From NCBI GenBank assembly GCA_016764895.1, contig JAESRA010000089.1:1-32957 (forward strand): a stretch of DNA of 32,957 nucleotides. Reading direction: 5' to 3'. Under the pieces are notes generated by a model, which saw only the letters and a program-made list of their open reading frames with translations, did not search any database and was not told where the DNA came from. This DNA is from Phycisphaerales bacterium (lineage in GTDB: Bacteria > Planctomycetota > Phycisphaerae > Phycisphaerales > UBA1924). Within the stretch, counting starts at the first letter, position 1. Each line of letters starts with the position of its first letter. A program made the translations under genes and the position numbers. Positions 17,111 to 26,358 of the stretch are shown here, piece by piece.

Positions 17111-19111
17111 TCACGGGCAACCCGCGCCGTACTCTGACAAGAATGCTGAAATATCAAAGAAGTCAAAGACGGTGTCTCCATTGAAGTCCACTGAGTTGGC
17201 CAAGAAGAACGAGATATCGAAGAAGTCAAGGGTGCCATCACCATTCAAATCTGCTTCACAAATCACGATAGGTGCAGAAAGGTTAATGAACTGGTCGCCA
17301 GCGATAGCGTTAAAGTCCAAGTCGTTAATCCCATCGCTATCCGCATCGCGAGGGCCCACATTGTCTGAGCCATCAGGGATCCCGCCGAGAATCTGGTTCG
17401 ACAAGAAGGAGAACGAATCGTTCGAAATCCAGCCAGCCATCAAAATATCCTGAACCCCGTCCCAACCAAGTTCATCAAGATCAATACAAATCTCGATACC
17501 AGAGTTCACAGCCGCCGCAGCAGCAGGGTCAGCCGCCACATCAGTCACACCAGCAACATTGGAGTTGTCGATCGCAAGCTGAATCAAGCCAGGCATTGGA
17601 TTAAACGGGTCAGTTTCAAGAAGGCGAGGAGCGTACTGAGCAAACAGACTCCCGAAGGTACCGTCCTGGATATCAACCTGTGGACCAGAGAAGTCCATCA
17701 CAGGCGTAGCAACGACCTCACCACCAAAGTATGAACCGTAATCAGTGATCACACCAAAGAACGGATCAATGTTGGCACCATTGGTACGAAGCGTTGCCGC
17801 ATCGGTGAAGTTGAGCAGGTCATCGCCGCTCACGCCGTTGTTGGTGTTCATCCAGTAATCAGGCTCAAAGCCAGCATCAAAGGTGATCCCAGCCATCCCA
17901 TTTAAGTTGTTAAAGCTGATATCAACATTGTTATCCAGAAGAACATTCTGGCCACCAGGCTGAACATCAAAGAAGAAGTTCAACTTGTTCCAGTTGTTCT
18001 GCATGTTGCCACCAATAAAGAGATACAAACGATTGTTCACGGTGTCAATATACACTCGGCAGTTATTGAGTTCTGAGCCATACGCCCAGTTCGTGTCAGG
18101 CGAAACAGGTGTAGGCGAAGCCTGTGACCCCAGAACACCAGCGATATTCGAGTTGTCAATACCCATGCTCACGCCGCCGACGAGTGCGCCAGCGTTGGCG
18201 GCACCGTAGCCAGCCAGTGAACCGAGATCATCAATCGTCGAAGACATCCCACCAAAATACGCACGAGGCACATTCGGAGTTGTCCCGTCATCAGCATCGT
18301 CGTTCCACGCATCAACTGAGAAGAGATAGTCAGCATCAAAGCCAGCATCAAATACCAGGCCCGACTGGCCATCAATGATGAACCCACCATCGCCAGAGCC
18401 AGCGCCAAGAACCGCATCGCCGCCAACGCCTGTATCAATGTACAGATCCAAAGCGTTGCCGTTGTTCTCAAGGTTACCGGCTACAAAGATGTAGAGGTTG
18501 GTCGCGTCCTTGGCCATGTAGATCCCGTCGATCTCAGAGCCACCACCATTGGGGCCTGAGCCATCTTCGGTGCCGTCGGTTTCGTCACCGAATCCGGTGT
18601 AGTTCCCCTGAAGGAATGCGTTGGTGTATGCCGGGCCAGCATCAAGAGTGCCGTCAACAGCCGGGGTGCCCGATGCGATTGCACCGAGGTCAACTGAAAT
18701 GTGCTGTGTTGTTGTATCAAACGGGGCAGCGTTCAGGTCCTGAGCACCACCGAGGTTGTTCGTATCAACAACCAAATCGCCAACGATCTGATTGGACTTA
18801 AATGTCCGATCACCAGAGTTCACCCAGCCCGCGATGCGGATTGTTTCGGTGCCAGTGAGGCCCAGCGATGCCAGTGGGATACAGATTTCAATACCCGTAC
18901 CAACATTCTCAGGATCACCAAAGACGCCACCTTGGAACAAACCTGGGCTGTTATCACCGAATGCGGTCGCATTATTATTCACCCAGATCACATCTGAGTA
19001 AAATGCATCCTCGGTACCGGCATCGTACAGCCCGTCAATTACTGGCTGGGCCATGACCGAACCTGCGCAGGCCGCAATGGTTACAGCCATCATTGATTTT
19101 GAAACTCTCAT
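17111..19111 (-). CDS. Secreted beta-sandwich protein with GC-type dockerin-like C-terminus
   Basis: A 666-residue exported protein of unknown exact role. It starts with a signal peptide (MRVSKSMMAVTIAACAGSVMA) and ends with an EF-hand pair, DLNGDGTLDFFDISFFL and DFNGDTVFDFFDISAFL, closed by GCP. The body is duplicated. The segments GIEICIPLASLGLTG...IAGWV (about 73-98) and GIEICIDLDELGWDG...MAGWI (about 550-575) correspond, as do LYIFVAGNLENNGNALDLYID and LYLFIGGNMQNNWNKLNFFFD in the middle, each followed by FDAGF(D/E)(A/P)DY. Such Asp/Gly/Asn-rich beta-sandwiches often bind glycans with calcium. The start ATG 19111 is preferred over ATG 19147 because AGGAG lies seven bases before it and the signal peptide is then terminal. 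It stands next to glucan genes, so a surface glycan-binding role is a reasonable inference. Confidence 0.8.
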   Translation of the reverse strand: MRVSKSMMAVTIAACAGSVMAQPVIDGLYDAGTEDAFYSDVIWVNNNATAFGDNSPGLFQGGVFGDPENVGTGIEICIPLASLGLTGTETIRIAGWVNSGDRTFKSNQIVGDLVVDTNNLGGAQDLNAAPFDTTTQHISVDLGAIASGTPAVDGTLDAGPAYTNAFLQGNYTGFGDETDGTEDGSGPNGGGSEIDGIYMAKDATNLYIFVAGNLENNGNALDLYIDTGVGGDAVLGAGSGDGGFIIDGQSGLVFDAGFDADYLFSVDAWNDDADDGTTPNVPRAYFGGMSSTIDDLGSLAGYGAANAGALVGGVSMGIDNSNIAGVLGSQASPTPVSPDTNWAYGSELNNCRVYIDTVNNRLYLFIGGNMQNNWNKLNFFFDVQPGGQNVLLDNNVDISFNNLNGMAGITFDAGFEPDYWMNTNNGVSGDDLLNFTDAATLRTNGANIDPFFGVITDYGSYFGGEVVATPVMDFSGPQVDIQDGTFGSLFAQYAPRLLETDPFNPMPGLIQLAIDNSNVAGVTDVAADPAAAAAVNSGIEICIDLDELGWDGVQDILMAGWISNDSFSFLSNQILGGIPDGSDNVGPRDADSDGINDLDFNAIAGDQFINLSAPIVICEADLNGDGTLDFFDISFFLANSVDFNGDTVFDFFDISAFLSEYGAGCP

Positions 19112-19290
19112 TCTGATCTCCTCAAAGATTCTGGGTATAAACACCACGGTCCAACGCGGTGAATTTGTTCAAAACGCCGCGTAAAAGCCGCGACCAAACA
19201 TGACCACCATATCACAGAGTCCGTGGTTCAATCGTCGAAAACTGTCATTTTTAGTAGAAAATATAACTTTGTACCAAAACCACCACCGCC
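19112..19290. other. Intergenic region between two minus-strand genes
   Basis: It holds the ribosome binding site (AGGAG) of the dockerin-tailed protein gene at its left end. A moderately AT-rich stretch lies at 19240-19280. I see no convincing promoter pair, terminator hairpin or gene, although a promoter for the downstream gene should lie here. Confidence 0.3.
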
Positions 19291-21183
19291 CTACTCCGGC
19301 CACTCAACCAATCGCAAATCCACACCCCAACACGACTCACCACGCTCAAAACGATGGTTCACTTCCGATATCAATCCCCCAGCATTCCCATCCCCACCCT
19401 CTCTCCAAACAATACCGCATGGTCCGATAGACACCACCAACGCCCGATCACCAATCCATCGCGTCACCCGAACCCCCGCCCCATCCTCGCTCGCCTCCCA
19501 CTCCGCATCACCAAACCGGATCAACTCCCCAAACCCAGGATCACGATTCAACCCCATAATCCACCGAACCTCATCCCGGAACCATCGGCTCCGAGAATCG
19601 ACCCCGCCAGATGAAAAATGCTCCGGATTGATCGGGTGCCGATCATCAGGATCATCCGCCCCCACCATCCCAAACTCATCCCCATTATAAATCATCGATG
19701 CCCCAGGATTGGCAACCATCAACATATACGCAACCAACGCCCGTACAAGAGCATCGTCACTGACCGTGTCCCGGTCATATGTTTCCGAATCCCTCCACGG
19801 GTGGGCCCCATTATCAAACGATCTCTGGTGATCATTGTGCATAAGTGACGCCAGCCGCTCGGTATCGTGTGAACTCATCAGGTTTAGCTGACTCAGATCG
19901 GTTTCCAGATCATGCGAGTACACTTCACGGAGCCGGGCCACCAACGACCTCGCATCCCCCTTCATATGCCCAATCGAAAGCCAGTCCGCCACCGCATACG
20001 CCATCGGATAATTCATCTGCGCATCAAACGCAGTCCCATCAAAATACTCCCTCCCATCAAACCAAATCTCCCCAACAATCAACGCCTCTGGATTCAATTC
20101 CTTGACCAACAACCGCCAATCCTTCCAAAAAGGCCTCCCAATCTCATTGGCAACATCAAGACGCCATCCATCAATCCCATCAGACGGATCGCCATCCCCA
20201 TTGGGATCCATCCATCGCCTCGTCACCGCCATCATGTGTGCTTTAGGCCCAGGCGCCAAATCCCCCGTTTCAGTCTGCCGAAACACAGGCAAGTCACCGT
20301 TCTTCCCATTCCATGATTTCCATCCAATCAACTGCCCGCTCCCCCAGTAATCATCAAACTCGGCCTCAAACCAATCCGCATACTTTGACGCACGCCCATG
20401 CTTGATCACATCGTCAAATGCCCAGTGATCCCGGCCCACATGGTTCCAGACCCCATCAAGTATGATCTTCATCCCCCGCTCATGCACCGCCGGGATAAAG
20501 GTCTCAACGAACCAAACATCCGCAGGCGTCCAATCCCAAGTCGATTCATCGCTCGGATCACCCACCGTCGAAGCCTCCACCACCCCAATCCCCCCAATTG
20601 TGGATATCTCCCCAGGATGACCCAGCGTCGGATCAATATGTCGCTGATCCGCAGCATCATATTTATGCAACGAAGTCGATGTGAACACCGGGCATATATA
20701 GATACCCTCTACCCCCAACTCCTGAAGCACATCAAGATGTTCGAGCACCCCTTGCAGATCCCCTCCATACCGCCTTTGAAAAATCACATTGGCAATTGCC
20801 CCACCAGCCTGGCCCGGATCGAACCAAAACCGCAACGGCTCACCAGCCGAAAGTATCCACGCACGCTCAATTTCCTCAATTGTCGGCTCATCAAACGGCT
20901 GGTCCCATAACACCGTAGTGCTCCGGGCCTGAACAGGATCATTCCCCGGATTCCCATTGGCAAATCGCTCAGGAAACACCTGATACCACACCATCCCACG
21001 CGACCACACAGGCCCAAATCGAGAATCTTCCTCAATTTCTGACTCAATCTGGGTAGCCACCCTACCCCCCCGCTCATCAGGGCCTTCTGTACTTTCAGCC
21101 CCGTGGGATAGACCAATCGCAGTCAAAATCACCAATACGGCCACCATTTTCAAACCGAACAACGAAAACTGATTTGCATACAT
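19291..21183 (-). CDS. Secreted GH13 alpha-amylase-family enzyme (neopullulanase/cyclomaltodextrinase-like)
   Basis: A 630-residue exported glycoside hydrolase acting on alpha-glucosidic bonds. Residues 1-29 are a signal peptide. GH13 hallmarks are in order: MVWYQVFPERFANG (64-77), GGDLQGVLEHLDVLQELGV (140-158), DGVWNHVGRDH (243-253), GWRLDVANEI with nucleophile Asp343, VGEIWFD with acid/base Glu372, and MSSHDTERL with Asp440. The opening motif is typical of maltogenic amylase/neopullulanase relatives, although the separate N-terminal dimerisation domain of that group is missing. The start is ATG 21183 (AGGGA nine bases upstream); the frame remains open to 21408 but that extension would overlap the divergent pilin gene and bury the signal peptide. 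With GH31 and the sugar importer nearby, it should shorten maltodextrins outside the cytoplasm. Confidence 0.9.
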   Translation of the reverse strand: MYANQFSLFGLKMVAVLVILTAIGLSHGAESTEGPDERGGRVATQIESEIEEDSRFGPVWSRGMVWYQVFPERFANGNPGNDPVQARSTTVLWDQPFDEPTIEEIERAWILSAGEPLRFWFDPGQAGGAIANVIFQRRYGGDLQGVLEHLDVLQELGVEGIYICPVFTSTSLHKYDAADQRHIDPTLGHPGEISTIGGIGVVEASTVGDPSDESTWDWTPADVWFVETFIPAVHERGMKIILDGVWNHVGRDHWAFDDVIKHGRASKYADWFEAEFDDYWGSGQLIGWKSWNGKNGDLPVFRQTETGDLAPGPKAHMMAVTRRWMDPNGDGDPSDGIDGWRLDVANEIGRPFWKDWRLLVKELNPEALIVGEIWFDGREYFDGTAFDAQMNYPMAYAVADWLSIGHMKGDARSLVARLREVYSHDLETDLSQLNLMSSHDTERLASLMHNDHQRSFDNGAHPWRDSETYDRDTVSDDALVRALVAYMLMVANPGASMIYNGDEFGMVGADDPDDRHPINPEHFSSGGVDSRSRWFRDEVRWIMGLNRDPGFGELIRFGDAEWEASEDGAGVRVTRWIGDRALVVSIGPCGIVWREGGDGNAGGLISEVNHRFERGESCWGVDLRLVEWPE

Positions 21184-21307
21184 AGCGATTCCCTGTTGAC
21201 GCGGGCCAATTGATCCAGTAAAGTTCCGGTTGGGAACATAGAGGCATTTTTGCAATCTACAATTTTGCAGGCCTCGTCGCAACGATCGTATAACAAGGAT
21301 ACCACCA
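21184..21307. promoter_or_regulatory. Divergent intergenic region between GH13 and pseudopilin genes
   Basis: It holds an inverted repeat GTTCC-GGTTG-GGAAC at 21223-21237. On the plus strand TTGCAG (21265-21270) and TATAAC (21289-21294) with an 18-base spacer form a fair promoter, but transcription would then start only a few bases before the ATG at 21308, so the AAGGAT ribosome site at 21295 would be at or before the start. On the minus strand TTGCGA and TAGATT (17-base spacer, about 21282-21254) are a weak candidate for the GH13 gene. Confidence 0.35.
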
Positions 21308-22303
21308 ATGCCCCCCCATCGCCGACTGGCCTTCACCCTAATCGAACTCCTCGTTGTGATCGCCATCATTGCCCTACTCATAGGCATCCTCTTGCCAGCA
21401 CTGGGCAAAGCTAGGCAGTCAGCTCAGGATATTAAGTGTCAGGTGGGTAATCGAACAATCTCCCAAACTATGACACTCTACGCAGATGACAATAAAGGTT
21501 GGCTGCCGATGATTCCTGCAGATAATCGCGCTGTTCCATACCCCGATCGCGATACGATCGTTAGGAAGCAATCAGGAGCGGGTGGGCTCGCCGGCTTCTT
21601 CTCACTGATACAAGTGGGTGACGCACCCTGGACCGGAGGACCCGCTCCAACCACCGGCGACCGCGGATATGTCGGCTCGATGCTCGGCGGCATTGGCGCC
21701 TACCCAAATGGTCAAAAAACCCCCGTAATGGATGGCTATATGGACGCCTTCGAATCCCTAACCTGCGCAAGGGACAAGGCAGACAGCTATTTCCCAAGGC
21801 CATTTAATATGGACCAACGCTACAGCGATGCCAACAGAGTAGACAAAACACCTGAACCCCCGGGCAGGCCCGAAGATGTCATCAGCTACAACATCAGCTA
21901 CATCTATATCGCCGGCCTGAGAATTGACGAACCAGGACTCCCCTACGCGATCCCTTTCTTTGGCGATGAAACAAATACAAACGATCTTGTATTCAATGCT
22001 TGGTATGGCTACGACTGGAAAAATGGCACAGCCGGAACTGAGAGCCAAGATGTTCTTGACGAAGTGGGGTACAACCCTGTTTCCGGATACGCAAAAATTG
22101 ACAACCACGGTGCAGATGGTGGGTATTTCGCATTCACCGACGGGCATGTTGAATTTATCGAAAAAAACCCCCAAAGAACTTTCTTCGCAAGCCTAAACGA
22201 TCCGCTTCTTTCCGACGAACTTCGAAACGAAATAAAAAGTGAAGGCCTCAGCATGGATATCTACAAACCAGGACGGAGCAATTTTGTCCGTACAATGGAC
22301 TAA
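21308..22303 (+). CDS. Type II secretion-like pseudopilin (prepilin-type N-terminus, H-X9-DG-like C-terminus)
   Basis: A 331-residue membrane-anchored pilin-like protein. The N-terminus [19 protein letters not shown] is a prepilin leader with the conserved Glu at position +5 after the Phe that would become residue 1; the residue before the cleavage site is Ala rather than Gly, which occurs in this phylum. The hydrophobic helix runs to about residue 35. The rest is a globular domain ending in [18 protein letters not shown], close to the DG-containing C-terminal motif of planctomycete pseudopilins. AAGGAT at 21295-21300 precedes the ATG. No pilus or secretion machinery gene is adjacent; instead the sugar ABC transporter follows 65 bases later on the same strand, so it is probably co-transcribed with it. 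A role in handling or exporting glucan-related proteins is possible but unproven. Confidence 0.88.
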   Translation: MPPHRRLAFTLIELLVVIAIIALLIGILLPALGKARQSAQDIKCQVGNRTISQTMTLYADDNKGWLPMIPADNRAVPYPDRDTIVRKQSGAGGLAGFFSLIQVGDAPWTGGPAPTTGDRGYVGSMLGGIGAYPNGQKTPVMDGYMDAFESLTCARDKADSYFPRPFNMDQRYSDANRVDKTPEPPGRPEDVISYNISYIYIAGLRIDEPGLPYAIPFFGDETNTNDLVFNAWYGYDWKNGTAGTESQDVLDEVGYNPVSGYAKIDNHGADGGYFAFTDGHVEFIEKNPQRTFFASLNDPLLSDELRNEIKSEGLSMDIYKPGRSNFVRTMD

Positions 22304-22368
22304 ATAACACACCGTTACCATTCTCTTCCCAAGCTCACCACGACCATGACAATTGATCGAGGCGAACC

Positions 22369-23625
22369 GTGACCACAGCGAACCCCGCTCCCAAAAAATC
22401 CAGCACCAAACCACCATTCCTCAAACGACTCTTGGCACACCAAGAGTCAGGCTTGGTATTGGTCATCATATTGATCTCCCTAGGACTCACTCTTTTCGGA
22501 ACACTCAATCCCGTCGAAACAAAAAACGCCATCGAACGCCCCGCCGGCTCCCAAGTCCTCCTCCTCGATGCCCAAGGCGTCACCCACGCCAACGGCACCA
22601 TCGCACGAACAAAAATCGCCACCTACCGAGTAAAATCCCCCGACTCCCACACAGACTACCCCGCCAATCAAATCAAAAACTACGACTCCACAACCGACAC
22701 CCTCTACAAAATCACCAAACTCAACCCCTTCCTCAACAAATCAAATCTCGTACTCGTCACCAAAGACGCGAGTTTCTTTGCCATCATCGCCGTAGGAATG
22801 ACAGGCGTCATCATCCTCGCAGGCATCGACCTCTCCGTCGGCTCCATCTATGGCCTCTGCGCCATCGTCGGCGCAATGATCCTCACAAATCTCCCCCCCG
22901 ATACAGGATGGATCGTCGCCGTCCCCATCGCCCTCCTCGTTTGCATGACCGTCGGCACCCTCTGCGGCTTCGCCAACGGCGCCATGAGCGAAGGTCTAGG
23001 CGTACACCCCTTCGTCATCACCCTCGGCATGATGGCCATCCTCCGAGGCCTCACCGTCGTCATACCACAAGAACTCTTCGGCACACAATCCATCGGAGGA
23101 TTCCCCACCTCCTTCACCACAGGATTCTTCAAAGCCGAATTCTTCGGCGTATACCCCGTCCCCGTCATCATCATGATCCTCTGCGGAATCGTCGGCTGGT
23201 TCGTACTCGCCAAAACGGTCTTCGGCCGGCGCATCTTTGCCATCGGCGGCAACGAAACAGCCGCCAAATACGCAGGCATCCCAGTCAAAAAAACCAAAAT
23301 ACTCGTCTACACCATCACCGGAGCCCTCTGCGGCCTCTCAGCATGTGCATACCTCGGCTACTACGGGGCCGCCGAAACCAACGCCGGCAACGCCTACGAG
23401 CTCCAGGTCATCGCCGCCACCGTCATCGGCGGCGCATCGCTCATGGGCGGGCGAGGCACCGTCATCGGGGCCGTCCTCGGAGCCATCATCATCCAACTCA
23501 TCAACAACACCCTCATCATCTTCGAGGTTGACACCAGTTATAATCAAATCGTCATGGGCGCCGCCATCATCATCGCGGTCGTCATCGACCAAACCAAACA
23601 AAGAATCCAAGCCCGCAGGGCTTAA
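22369..23625 (+). CDS. Sugar ABC transporter permease (RbsC/XylH/MglC family)
   Basis: The membrane channel subunit of a ribose/xylose/galactose-type importer, 418 residues with about ten helices. Conserved points are AVGMTGVIILAGIDLSVGS (141-159), GVHPFVITLGMMAILRG (about 217-233), AIGGNETAAKYAGI in the cytoplasmic loop (about 290-303), and IGGASLMGGRGT (about 358-369). The start is GTG 22369 with GAGG eight or so bases upstream. Family members are usually 310-350 residues. The extra length is an insertion of about 70 residues (47-120) between the first helix and the conserved core, probably a periplasmic loop. It begins the transporter set permease, binding protein, ATPase; the binding protein gene follows after 23 bases. 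Confidence 0.93.
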   Translation: MTTANPAPKKSSTKPPFLKRLLAHQESGLVLVIILISLGLTLFGTLNPVETKNAIERPAGSQVLLLDAQGVTHANGTIARTKIATYRVKSPDSHTDYPANQIKNYDSTTDTLYKITKLNPFLNKSNLVLVTKDASFFAIIAVGMTGVIILAGIDLSVGSIYGLCAIVGAMILTNLPPDTGWIVAVPIALLVCMTVGTLCGFANGAMSEGLGVHPFVITLGMMAILRGLTVVIPQELFGTQSIGGFPTSFTTGFFKAEFFGVYPVPVIIMILCGIVGWFVLAKTVFGRRIFAIGGNETAAKYAGIPVKKTKILVYTITGALCGLSACAYLGYYGAAETNAGNAYELQVIAATVIGGASLMGGRGTVIGAVLGAIIIQLINNTLIIFEVDTSYNQIVMGAAIIIAVVIDQTKQRIQARRA

Positions 23626-23648
23626 AAACCAAACCGGAGCCATCCACA

Positions 23649-24686
23649 ATGTTCACACGCCACCCACTGCTCTCTACAGCAATGTTCTCACTCTCAGCCC
23701 TCTCCCTCATCGGATGCTCCGGCGGATCAGACTCCGAAAAAAACACAGGCGACGACCACGCTGACCACGGCGACCACGCCCACGACGACATCACCTACAA
23801 AATCGGCGTCATCGCCAAAAGCAACTCCAACCCAGTATTCCTCGCTGCAAAAAACGGAGCCTTCGCAGCAGGCAAGCGACTCACCAAAGAACTCGACGGC
23901 GCAACCGTCGAAATCCTCTGGCAAACCCCCGCCATGGAAGACGCTCAACTCCAAGCCCAATATGTAGAACAACTCGTCGCCTCAGGCATCGACGGCATCG
24001 CCATCTCCTGCACCGATGCAAACCTCCTCACCAGCGCACTCAAAGCAGCCGTCGACAAAGGCGTCATCGTCGTCACCTTCGACTCAGACGCACCAGACTC
24101 AGGACGCATGGCCTACTACGGCGTAAACGACTACGAAGCCGGCAAAGAACTCATGCGACAACTCGCCACCGTCATGAACAACGAAGGCAAAGTCGCCGTC
24201 CTCACCGGAAACCCCGCCGCCACCAACCTCCAAGCCCGCGTCAACGGCGTCGTCGAACAAGCCGCCGAGTACGACGGCATCGAAATCCCTATGGTCTATT
24301 CCTTCATGCCAGAAACCGCAACAGAAGCCGCCGCAAAAATGCAACAAGTTCAAACCGCAAACCCAGACATCACAGGCTGGGCACTCGTCGGAGGCTGGCC
24401 CCTCTACACCGACAACGCACTCGACGGCATCTACGAAAATGCCAAAATCGCCTCAATGGACCCCCTCCCACTCCCACTTCAATACGCCATGAAGGGACAA
24501 GTTCAGGTCCTCGTAGGCCAACCATACTACGGCTGGGGCGAAAAATCAGTCGAAATGATCGTCGACAAACTCCACTTCGATCGCAGCCCAGCATCCGACA
24601 TGGTCATCGCCGACTTTGACATCGTCACCACCGAAACCGCCGAAGAGTTCTTAAAGAACTGGGAACTCTGGCTCGGCAAAGATTGA
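23649..24686 (+). CDS. Sugar ABC transporter substrate-binding lipoprotein (RbsB-like)
   Basis: A 345-residue periplasmic-binding protein of the ribose/galactose type (Peripla_BP_4). The signal peptide ends in a lipobox, LIGC, with lipidation at Cys23, so the protein is membrane-tethered. Residues about 33-47 form an Asp/His-rich tether, DDHADHGDHAHDD. The binding fold begins with YKIGVIAKSNSNPVFLAAKNGA and continues through GIDGIAISCTDANLL, VIVVTFDSDAPDSGRMAYYG, GKVAVLTGNPAATNLQARV and VGQPYYGWGEKSVEM, all standard for the family. GGAG about ten bases before ATG 23649 supports the start. It lies between permease and ATPase genes, nine bases before the latter. The ligand is a sugar by family; nearby alpha-glucan enzymes suggest glucose or a short gluco-oligomer. 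Confidence 0.93.
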   Translation: MFTRHPLLSTAMFSLSALSLIGCSGGSDSEKNTGDDHADHGDHAHDDITYKIGVIAKSNSNPVFLAAKNGAFAAGKRLTKELDGATVEILWQTPAMEDAQLQAQYVEQLVASGIDGIAISCTDANLLTSALKAAVDKGVIVVTFDSDAPDSGRMAYYGVNDYEAGKELMRQLATVMNNEGKVAVLTGNPAATNLQARVNGVVEQAAEYDGIEIPMVYSFMPETATEAAAKMQQVQTANPDITGWALVGGWPLYTDNALDGIYENAKIASMDPLPLPLQYAMKGQVQVLVGQPYYGWGEKSVEMIVDKLHFDRSPASDMVIADFDIVTTETAEEFLKNWELWLGKD

Positions 24687-24695
24687 TACCGGTTT

Positions 24696-26303
24696 ATGTC
24701 TGACACCAAACCAAACCTGATCGCCACCGGCATCTCAAAGCGTTTCGGTAATACCCAAGCACTCAAAGATGTCACCGTGTCCTTCTTCCCCGGAGAAGTC
24801 CACGCGCTCATGGGCGAGAACGGTGCGGGCAAATCCACCCTCGGCAAAGTCCTCGCAGGCCTCCACGCACAAAACACCGGCACAGTCACCCTCAACAGCC
24901 GCAAACTCATCCCAGGCTCCCTCGACGACGCATTCCACGCAGGCATCAGAATCGTCCACCAAGAACTCGCCCAATGCCCAAACCTCTCCGTCGCAGAAAA
25001 CCTCTGCCTCCACGACATCCCCACCAAAGGCCTCACCGTCGATTTCGCAGAAATGGAACGACGAGCCGCTGCCCTGGTCCATCAACTTGACCCAGACATT
25101 GATGTCACCAAACCCCTCGGCCTCCTCTCCCCAGGCCGACGCCAAATCTGCCAGATCGCCGCATCACTCGACAAAAACCCCGACGGCTCCATGATCGCCA
25201 AGATCATCGTCCTCGACGAACCCACCTCGTCGCTGTCGATCTCCGAAGCATCCATCCTCATGGACATCGCCCGCGACCTTGCCTCCAAAGGCCTCACCAT
25301 CATCTATGTCTCCCACCGCATGAGCGAAATCTTCACCTGCTGCGACCGCGTCACCATCCTCCGTGATGGCAAGTTCGTCGCCACCAATATCGTCAGCGAA
25401 ATCGACGAACCCACCCTCGTCGAACAAATGATCGGACGACGAATCGAAGCCCTCCAAAACAAATCCAACGGCTCCAACCAATCCATCGAAACCCAAGCCC
25501 TCAAAGCCCAAATCGGCACCGATCATCACACCCCCGTATCCCACAGCGGAAACCCACGGCTCGTTATCAAAAAACTCTACTCCCCAGGAAAACTCGACAA
25601 CTGCTCTCTGAATCTCTACCCCGGAGAAGTCCTCGGCATCGGAGGCCTCGTCGGAGCAGGCCGCTCCGAACTCTTCGACGCCATCTTCAACATCGACACC
25701 CGCGCCAAAGGATCGGTCAAAATTGACGGCGACGAAATCCTCGGTAAAGGCATCCGCGCCGCAATCGACGCCGGTGTAGGGCTCGGCTATGTTCCCGAAG
25801 ACCGGCGCATCCAAGGCCTCTTCTTCAATCTCGGTATCGACGAAAATATCATCGCCCCAATCATGAACCGCATGGCTGGCCCGCTGGGAATCCGTAACCG
25901 AGCCGCAGAACTCGAAACCGTCCGCAAACGCATCGGACGCTTCCAAATCAAAACCGCCTCACTCTCCCAAACAACCCCAGGCGAACTCTCAGGCGGCAAC
26001 CAACAAAAACTCCTCATCGCCCGATGGATGACCCAAGACACCAAAGTCCTCCTCCTCGACGAACCCACACGAGGCATCGATGTCGGCACCAAAGCCGAAA
26101 TCTACAAACTCATCCGCCAGGCCGCCGACGACGGCCTCGCAATCCTCCTGGTCTCCTCAGAAATGCCAGAACTCCTCGCCTTATCCGACCGCATCCTCGT
26201 CATGGGCGACGGCCAAATCAAAGGCGAACTGACCGAAAACCAAATGACCCAAACCAACATCCTCACACTCGCTACCAAAGAAAAAGCCCACGCCTTGGTC
26301 TGA
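24696..26303 (+). CDS. Sugar ABC transporter ATP-binding protein with two nucleotide-binding domains (RbsA/MglA-like)
   Basis: A 535-residue cytoplasmic energiser of the importer. The first domain has Walker A GENGAGKS (40-47), a degenerate signature LSPGRRQ (about 144-150), Walker B IIVLDE (170-175) and switch His in VSHRMSE. The second has the altered Walker A GLVGAGRS (317-324), a good signature LSGGNQQ (about 431-437) and Walker B VLLLDEPTRGID (about 451-462). One good and one altered ATP site is the rule for this subfamily, so this is not decay. The linker at 250-285 (rich in Asn, Ser, Gln) is somewhat long. The gene starts nine bases after the binding protein stop without an obvious ribosome site, which suggests coupling. 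It ends the plus-strand set, 55 bases from the convergent GH31 gene. Confidence 0.94.
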   Translation: MSDTKPNLIATGISKRFGNTQALKDVTVSFFPGEVHALMGENGAGKSTLGKVLAGLHAQNTGTVTLNSRKLIPGSLDDAFHAGIRIVHQELAQCPNLSVAENLCLHDIPTKGLTVDFAEMERRAAALVHQLDPDIDVTKPLGLLSPGRRQICQIAASLDKNPDGSMIAKIIVLDEPTSSLSISEASILMDIARDLASKGLTIIYVSHRMSEIFTCCDRVTILRDGKFVATNIVSEIDEPTLVEQMIGRRIEALQNKSNGSNQSIETQALKAQIGTDHHTPVSHSGNPRLVIKKLYSPGKLDNCSLNLYPGEVLGIGGLVGAGRSELFDAIFNIDTRAKGSVKIDGDEILGKGIRAAIDAGVGLGYVPEDRRIQGLFFNLGIDENIIAPIMNRMAGPLGIRNRAAELETVRKRIGRFQIKTASLSQTTPGELSGGNQQKLLIARWMTQDTKVLLLDEPTRGIDVGTKAEIYKLIRQAADDGLAILLVSSEMPELLALSDRILVMGDGQIKGELTENQMTQTNILTLATKEKAHALV

Positions 26304-26358
26304 TGTACAAACCATTGCATGGGCTTCTTGTTTCTTCTGTGTTCTTCAGGCCATCAAA

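Noticed and set aside
21184-21408. N-terminal extension of the GH13 enzyme to ATG 21408
   Set aside because: It would overlap the divergent pilin gene and bury the signal peptide; a start at 21183 with a ribosome site is better.
24696-26303. Degenerate signature and Walker A motifs in the double ATPase as a sign of decay
   Set aside because: One altered and one intact ATP site is normal in the RbsA/MglA subfamily.
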